A stretch of 64,000 nt of DNA from the NCBI GenBank assembly GCA_964017235.1, contig OZ024933.1, forward strand, positions 5,769,962 through 5,833,961, in the 5' to 3' direction. Below are positions 57,208 through 64,000 of the stretch, piece after piece. The position numbers and the translations under genes were made by a program. Every line of letters starts with the position of its first letter. Position 1 is the first letter of the stretch. The DNA comes from Sabellastarte sp. h YS-2021 (Eukaryota; Annelida; Polychaeta; Sabellida; Sabellidae). The notes under the pieces were generated by a model. That model ran no database searches. It had not been told where the DNA came from and saw only the letters and a program-made list of their open reading frames with translations.

Positions 57208-59050
57208 GTTTGTAAATGTTTATTAACATTGACAATGCTTGTCAATGGAATATTAACGCTCTACAGACTTAAAACAGCCAAATTGGGCCAATTTAGTCAC
57301 ACTATGTTTAAAGGATTTGTCAACCGTCCCAAAAAGTACTTCAGGGACTGGAGACTGAGATAAATCATTGCCTTTTTTATGAGACTTCTTCAGATTATAT
57401 AAAGAGTCAAAATACAATCAACCTAATCGGTTCATTTTATCAGGCACATATATTTTATTAGCCTAGTCTGAACAGTGCAGGAAACAGCTTTGTTGATTTG
57501 TCAACCTTTACCTTTCATCGATGAATGTTTAAAATCATTTACTGAAGCAGTGCTAAAAAAGGATATGATTTCAACATGTGTTTTAATCACACAATTCCCT
57601 TAAAGAAATGTGCATATTTCTTTTAATTTATATTAAACAGCTATAGATTTTAATACATTAATAATTATGTTTAGATATACTGACATTATCTTCCAACTTC
57701 CAATAGTACCATAAATATCTGAATGACTGAAAATTATTTTCTAATAACAAAATCCCTGTTAACTTTAAAACCTGTACTCTCTCGAACTTTTTACCTCTAA
57801 GACTAATATTGTTTATACTAGGCCCAGCTGTTTTATTTACAATGAAAGTTACATTTAATGATGTACATCAACATTATAAATATCAAATTGCATCAAGTAT
57901 TGCTTATATACATTAATGAATATGAATATACCTTGATAACTCAAATGGAAACTTAACATAAATATACATTAAGCAGCTTAAAGGTTGATATTAATTATTT
58001 TAAAGATTGTTTTGATGTTGGTGTTTATTTTTATTTTTGTTTTGAATGTACTCAATAAAGTTGAATATGGATTTATGGACACTAATTTTATGCAGGAATA
58101 TATCTTGCAAAATATTGATTTCTATAGGTCTCTTTTTATCGTCTTCAGATACCACTGATTGTATTGATTTCATCTTCAAATAAAAATGCTATATAAATCA
58201 CTGTGAATATGCAATAAGAAACAAAGCTTAACCATAATATTCATATGCAAGATTTTTAAAAACAAATTACAATATCATAGTGTAATGTTAAACATTAATA
58301 AACATTTGCAAAACTATCCATAGCAAATATGTAAAAGAGTGCTTGACGTACAGCAATAAACACAAATAAACCCTATGTACCAGCCTCATCTTGAATTTGG
58401 ATGCTGATGTCACCATAGCTGTTAGCCATTTTGTTTTGGGATTGAGAAAAAGTAATGGTAAGTGTATCCATTTATATCTTAGTTTATATATCCAATCAGT
58501 TAAATGCACTAGTTTTTAATGTATGGGGCTTTATTTTAGCATGACAATGAGTGATGTGTAGTAAACAGTTTATTATATTTGTTTTAATGTAGACAGTTTT
58601 TTTATAAGGAACACTGAATTTAAGGCAGGAATTGCATTACTGAAAAGAGAAACTATCAGTGAAGAACAAGTATGATTTATCCTAATTAGTACGAATGTCT
58701 GTCCTTTTAGCCATAAAGTTGTTATAGTTACATTTTTAAATGCAAAATGTTTTTAAAACAGTTCATTTTACATCAATTTTAGGCTGAGATATTCATTGAA
58801 GAAATCATGTGAACAATAAAGACAAACAACAATCTGTCTTGGGAAGCTTTCAAACAAATGAGAAGTTGCAGGTGGTGACAATATTGGTGAAGAAATACTT
58901 TGCTACATAACCTTTACGATCAGTCAAGGGATATATTAGTCCTTTATTATGTCACCCCATTGAAAGTGGACATATTATTCTCGCTATTTTCCATCATTTT
59001 TTTAGAATTTGATATTTTTATCCACCAGAATCTTGTATCTCTTTTATTTT
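57208..59050. other. No gene recognised
   Basis: AT-rich. A stretch at 57190-57260 with GTTTATTAACATTGACAATG is related to the dyad-rich repeats at 61.5-62.3 kb. Confidence 0.45.
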
Positions 59051-59350
59051 TGTGACCTGAATGTTTTATGAGACTAGATTTGTCCTTGGACCCTTCCTTC
59101 TAGGTTAATTGTGATTTTAGACACTTGTGTGTAATGCCCTGTGTCCCCTTTAAAATTGGTCATACGACCATGAAGTCATGTGACCTGAATCTTTTGGTGG
59201 GGTGTGCTTGGATCGTGGACCCTTCTTTCAAGGCCCAGTCTGGTCCTTCATACTGATACATAAATTGTCCTGTATGTCATTTCCTAATACTTCGAGGTTT
59301 GGGGTGTGGGGACAACTTAAAGGTTATCATATGGCCATAATATTTTGAAA
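59050..59350. repeat. Diverged tandem repeat, about 128-bp period
   Basis: GTGACCTGAATGTTTT...GGACCCTTCCTTCTAGG at 59052 is repeated at 59180 as GTGACCTGAATCTTTT...GGACCCTTCTTTCAAGG. A third weak copy may follow. Confidence 0.55.
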
Positions 59351-60440
59351 GGGTCAAACATAACTGATCTTGAAAATATACTATATATGTCAGGTGCCTT
59401 ACCATTCATTTACAGAAATGCTGAATTCACTAACATTACACGATGTCTCATCCGAGCATGCACCTTGTTTTAGCTGTATATACAACTGTCAGTGTAATTG
59501 CATATTTATTCCCATAACTGAAACTAATTGTGCCTGAAAATGAGACAGGTAATTTTCTATATAACTTTATGAGTAATTTCTTTAATTTGGCAATAACACA
59601 ATGAAATTTGTCGGGAATTATTATTTGAAAGTTTTATATAGATTTGGGGTAGACTGTTTTTCAGTTACAGTTTGCAGAATCTTATCAAATCCTTTTGTGG
59701 AGAAATAGTGGGCCTTCTTTGGCATTGTTGGTCCTTTTTATTTATAGAATTCTGTTACATGACCGAAACTGATTTCTCCTGTAGATGCCATATTAAACAG
59801 CTTTCAAAGTTCCATACACATAAGGTGGTTCACATTGTGCTACTGCAGCAACACTTAAAAAGACAACCAGAGCACCACACATCTGAATCATGGAAGTGAC
59901 AGTTTGATGCAATAGGCACATTCTTGTGTTTAAGTATCCAACTATAAAAACATGTCAGGGTTGGAAGAATTTCTTCAGGTGATAGTGATTACTGGATATA
60001 CTATTTCAGTGTAAAACAGAATCAAACAGTACAAATTGATTATTCAGATAACGAAAGTTTGCATATCAGAGATTTCTGAATATATATGTGTACTGTATTT
60101 CACTGAAACAAATATGTATGGTTCAACCTTACTGTAAATGCTTTGATAAAATATGTACATGTTTTATGTATACATTTTACATTATTTGGGGTACTATTAC
60201 ACTATTTGTTACATCACTTGTATAGTATGTAAATGTAAGTCAAGTATTTCCAAATGTATTCTGAAGTACTATATTTGTAATGTATATAACCAAGATATTT
60301 AGTTTTATTGTTGCTGACATTTTCTGTCCCCATTTTTAGAATTAAGAATCAGAATATTTGCGAATTTGTAATTTACTGATGTAGTTTTAGATTGTTCAAA
60401 ATATTACAATTTCTGTCATTTTCGTCCCTTTGACAATTAC
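59351..60440. other. No gene recognised
   Basis: AT-rich DNA without supported exon. Confidence 0.4.
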
Positions 60441-60444
60441 TGTT

Positions 60445-60690
60445 ATTTATTTATTAATTCGGGTTTTACGTCACTTTCAACACTGTACAGGTCATATCAC
60501 GACGGGTAGTTGGAAGAGCAGAGGAAACCAGTACATACAGTTTGTCAGGGTTTTGTACTGTAAACTGCCCACCAACAGCAAGCAACTACCAGCTTTCCCA
60601 CTTAAGGCCGTGCCGGGAACCGAACCCCGGCCTCAGAGGTGGGAGGCAAGAGTGTTACCACACTGCCACCGTGGCCTCTCTTTGATAATT
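60445..60690 (-). mobile_element. tRNA-derived SINE, minus strand
   Basis: In minus sense: GGCCACGGTGGCAGTGTGGT head with B box GGGGTTCGGTTCCC, body GTTTACAGTAC and GGTTTCCTCTGCTC, and a 3' end CTGTACAGTGTTGAAAGTGA followed by TAAATAAATAA. The best preserved of the three copies. Confidence 0.75.
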
Positions 60691-60825
60691 ACAAATCAGA
60701 AAATAAGACACTCTAGTGTATACAACTTGTGTGTGATTTTATGATATAAACTCATCTGGTTGGGATCAGAATAAAGTGGAATTGAATTGGTACAATTTCT
60801 TTTAATTCACTTATTTAAGGTACAC

Positions 60826-61374
60826 CAGGGGCCGGTTTCACAAAGGGTCTCAGACTTAGGCTAAGTCAGGGACTTAAATCTGAGTTTTTTGTGTTTGCTA
60901 AGTCCTGAACTTAAATGGATTTCACAAAGGGTGACTTAGCGAAGTCCAAGCTTATCATATAACCACAGTGGTTTTCTATGTCATGTGACCCTTTATTTCT
61001 ACTCAAAATATTTTAGTGTAACATATATCCCTTGTTTAGCTCATTTTATCTTTGAAAAAATGCTGTATTTTTAAATGGGAAACCTTATAATCACACAGAC
61101 ATGTCCAAAGAATAATTTAGGGAGGTGTCCTATATATTTATTCTTTATTTTCAAGCATTTCAAATTTTGAAGTGAGAAAAATATATGGCGGCCATATTTA
61201 AGCCTTTGTTTACAAAAGTTAAGCCCACCCTTGGGTAGACTTAGCTAAAGCCTAGACTTAGCAGCTCTGTGAAATCCTTCAAGTCTTAGATCACAGACTT
61301 AGCCTCATTTTAAGACAAAAGTCTTCAATTTAAGTCTAAGTCTGGGCTAAGTCCTTTTGTGAAATCGACCCCTG
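60826..61374. mobile_element. MITE with CAGGGG..GGTTTCACAAAG ends (549 bp)
   Basis: Left end CAGGGGCCGGTTTCACAAAG and inverted right end CAGGGGTCGATTTCACAAAA. Both ends are followed by repeated GACTTAG/CTAAGTC words. The interior is non-coding AT-rich DNA. No target duplication seen. Superfamily uncertain. Confidence 0.65.
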
Positions 61375-61479
61375 TGTTTGAAATATATTTAGAATAGGTA
61401 TTGGGGATAGCTTTAAATGGCAAATGTGTTAGTCATTGTTGGAAAGCACCAATGGATATCCTACAAACCAAGCCATAAA

Positions 61480-62290
61480 TAAAAATGAGCTTGAAAAATT
61501 TCATTTATATTAAGTTAATAAACGTTAATGAAATAGATATTGAAAGATCTTGGTAACACTTGCATCACTGACAATTTGATATAATGTTTATCAAGAATAT
61601 TTTTTATTCAAATGTAAACATTTATTGAAAATGGTAAACAAACATTGATAATTATCATGTCAAGAAATGTTGATTAAATTGGCCCTGAAAATGTTCATAA
61701 TAGCAACATTGAGAAATGTTTGTGAATTTATCAAAGCATGTTATCAATATTAATATTGATAAAAGTTTATTAAGTTAGGATTGATACTACACTTACATTA
61801 AAATATTAATAAACATAGAAACATGTTAAATTTATCAACATTCATTAAACATTGAAATTATCAAGATTGATAATTGTAGAAATCACCATGTTAGTAATGC
61901 TAACATTGATTAATGTTTACATGAATAAAGTTGATAAACATTTGGAATCTAAATGTTGTACCTGTTTTCATTTTTATATGAAATATCAACGTTGAGAGTA
62001 TTAATATTAATATGCATTTATGAAATTAGCATTGGTATTAACAAATCTTAATAAATATAGAAACATGTTAAAATCATCAACATTCAAAAACGTTAAAATT
62101 GACACATGTTGAAATCGCCAACATTTAACAATCTTAGTTATACTAACATTGATAAATGTTTGTATGAAAAACGTTGATAAACATTTGAATCCAAACATTG
62201 TACCTGTTTTCATTTTTATACCAAATATCAACGTTTTAATGTCTGTGTTTATGAATGTTTATCAACACATGAAATGCTTATTGGGTTACC
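61480..62290. repeat. Dyad-rich repeats; two units of about 243 bp
   Basis: Built of AACATTGATAAATGTT-like words and their complements. A larger unit is duplicated: GTTGATAAACATTTGRA...GTACCTGTTTTCATTTTTAT and ATATCAACGTT occurs from 61930 and again from 62173. The sequence could fold into many short hairpins. Confidence 0.65.
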
Positions 62291-63435
62291 TTGCACATTC
62301 TGCGGAAGTTTTAGAATGTTTAAAATTTCTGCCTCTGAATTTGGTACCATGGACATCTGTAGATGAATGTAAGCATGCACAAAGATGAATTTAGTGCTAC
62401 GGTACCTGAAGGTGTAGTCCACGGTGTATATAAGATTGTGACTCAGTTGTCTTTTGGTGTAACATGGTGACACAATGCGAGTGGAGGTAAATAGACATTC
62501 CACCATTGTGTCACAACTTCGCATACAAACCTTACACGGTACTTAAAGGACAGCGGTGTTTCACCCAATGCCTGTAGTGTGATGGAAACACCAAATCTCA
62601 AATAGATATGATGCATTCTTGGAGGTGGTTCCGCCACTGAGTAAAACCTCTAACTGTGGAACACACCGCCTTTAGGGTTCTAGATTGAATACAGCTAATA
62701 ATAGTATGTAGGATTATTCTCTGAAGAACTGATATGACTTTTTAAAACTTTGTGGAAATTCTCAACTCGGATAGCTTCAGATAAGATTAGATAATTGGTT
62801 GTATCATATCTAAACTACCTATGCATTGAATATTTTGTACTAAAAAACTAAATCTTATGTGAAAATATTATATCTAATTTTGTGAAAATATTATATCTAT
62901 CCAGTTTTTGGTGCATTGATATTGATATATTTGTACGAGTGCATAGTGTACTCTTATGTACTCTTAGAAAGAAAACAAAAAGAAAGTTTTCTAATGAAAT
63001 ATGTACAAAGAAGTTTGTTGGTCTTAACTTTTTAGACAAGCCATATTTCAAAGATTTACTATTATTACAAGTGAAGCCAAGTGCCTACACTAAAATGTAG
63101 AATTATTTATTTATTCATTTATTTATTATTCCAGACTCTTAGTCCATAAGTAAATGTAAAATTATATAAAAAAGAAGTAAAATTGAAAAACAAACATAGA
63201 TTCACAGGATATTTCGGTGTACAAATACCTAAAATACTCAAACTTAAAACAATCTGAGACTAAATTCATTTGTATATTTACCTGCCGTAGCTAGCCCCAC
63301 TACATATGAAATCAAAACATATTTGAAAAATAAGACTGAAAGTGTATGGCTTTGAAACTTGATGTTTAGAAGTATAATCTAGCAGTAGTATAGGAGTTAG
63401 TATGGTCACACAAATAGTCACACAATCTACGTGGT
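62291..63435. other. No gene recognised
   Basis: AT-rich DNA with short TTTATTTATTTA tracts near 63105-63130. No exon supported. Confidence 0.4.
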
Positions 63436-63460
63436 CCCCCCCCCCCCCCCCCCCCCCCCC
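63436..63460. repeat. Run of 25 C
   Basis: Uninterrupted C homopolymer followed by TGGGGG. Length in the assembly is unreliable for such tracts. Confidence 0.9.
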
Positions 63461-64000
63461 TGGGGGTTGTATAGATTTTTGTGACCAGCAGTCACGGCCC
63501 ATCTGTGTGAGGAGGGGGATATGGGGGAGTTGGGGGGTTTACTTAATGCAGGGTGTTAATTATCTGTGAAAATTAGGTTGAAATGGAATACATTTATTGG
63601 AATGAAGTACATAAAATATTCATAGCATCACCAACAAATAAACAACATTTAAAGCTACATGAAGGCAAATAAAATCATGCCAAACAGCTAAAGTAAAATA
63701 AAACCAGCAAACATCCAAGGACCTTTAAAAACTAGTAAACAACTTTGGAATGTTTAAGCATCTACATATTTATAGCAACAAATAAGGGACATTTAAAACT
63801 ACAAATTATCATAAATATGAAACATCCAAAAAAGTTAAGACATTTAATCCCATACAAATTTGTAAGGACATTTAAAAACGAAATAGTCATGAAAGGTAAA
63901 ATGATTATATGGTCCATTAGCCGTTGAATGACTATAGTGTTTGCTACTTTTCATATTTTCAAAAATAAAAGCATCATAAAAATTCCTGGATTTCCATTGG
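63461..64000. other. No gene recognised
   Basis: G-rich patch (GGAGGGGGATATGGGGGAG) next to the C run, then AT-rich DNA. Confidence 0.4.

Overview
The window is eukaryotic, AT-rich and dominated by mobile elements. Introns have GT/AG ends, and there are non-LTR elements, tRNA- and 5S-derived SINEs, a DIRS element, a PIF/Harbinger transposon and a Polinton relic. The SINE type and general composition suggest an invertebrate, most likely a lophotrochozoan such as a bivalve mollusc. That is an inference from repeat style, not from a diagnostic gene.

Layout. 1-0.9 kb is an L2-like LINE tail. 1.5-1.75 kb is the last coding exon (minus strand) of a small secreted cysteine-rich peptide gene. 2.1-7.4 kb is a decayed DIRS element (Gag, RT-RNase H, tyrosine recombinase) with an L2 tail nested in its Gag. 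8.5-24.6 kb is a direct array of three units of about 5.1, 5.1 and 5.8 kb. Each unit carries, on the minus strand, the signal-peptide exon and the short basic exon of the same secreted-peptide gene, plus a 5S-derived SINE and the left end of a Harbinger element. The array runs into the larger Harbinger element at 24.2-28.9 kb, which has a MADF/Myb-like gene (+) and a DDE nuclease gene (-) in convergent arrangement. 29-38.5 kb holds MITEs, SINEs, L2 tails and unassigned DNA. 38.5-42.5 kb is an L1/Tx1-type LINE (minus). 43.1-46.0 kb is a satellite with a ~783-bp higher-order period. 46.5-48.5 kb is a Polinton relic (capsid gene + and polymerase gene -). 49-54 kb holds L2, SINE and L1 fragments with 5S-derived sequence. 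55.3-57.2 kb is a plus-strand paralogue of the secreted-peptide gene with the same signal and basic exons but a different last exon. The remainder is AT-rich DNA, MITEs, a SINE and dyad-rich repeats.

Main points. (1) Both convergent Harbinger genes end, within about 35 nt of their stop codons, in sequences that match the metazoan histone-mRNA 3' stem-loop (6-bp stem, UUUC loop, one stem-loop on each strand followed by ACCA). The same downstream block follows on both strands. I know of no described DNA transposon using histone-type 3' ends. (2) The secreted cysteine-rich peptide genes have a constant architecture: signal exon of 67-73 nt, basic exon of exactly 54 nt, then a variable last exon, all with phase-1 introns. 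The first two exons were triplicated without the last one. (3) The middle array unit is a chimera whose exchange point can be placed within about 125 bp.
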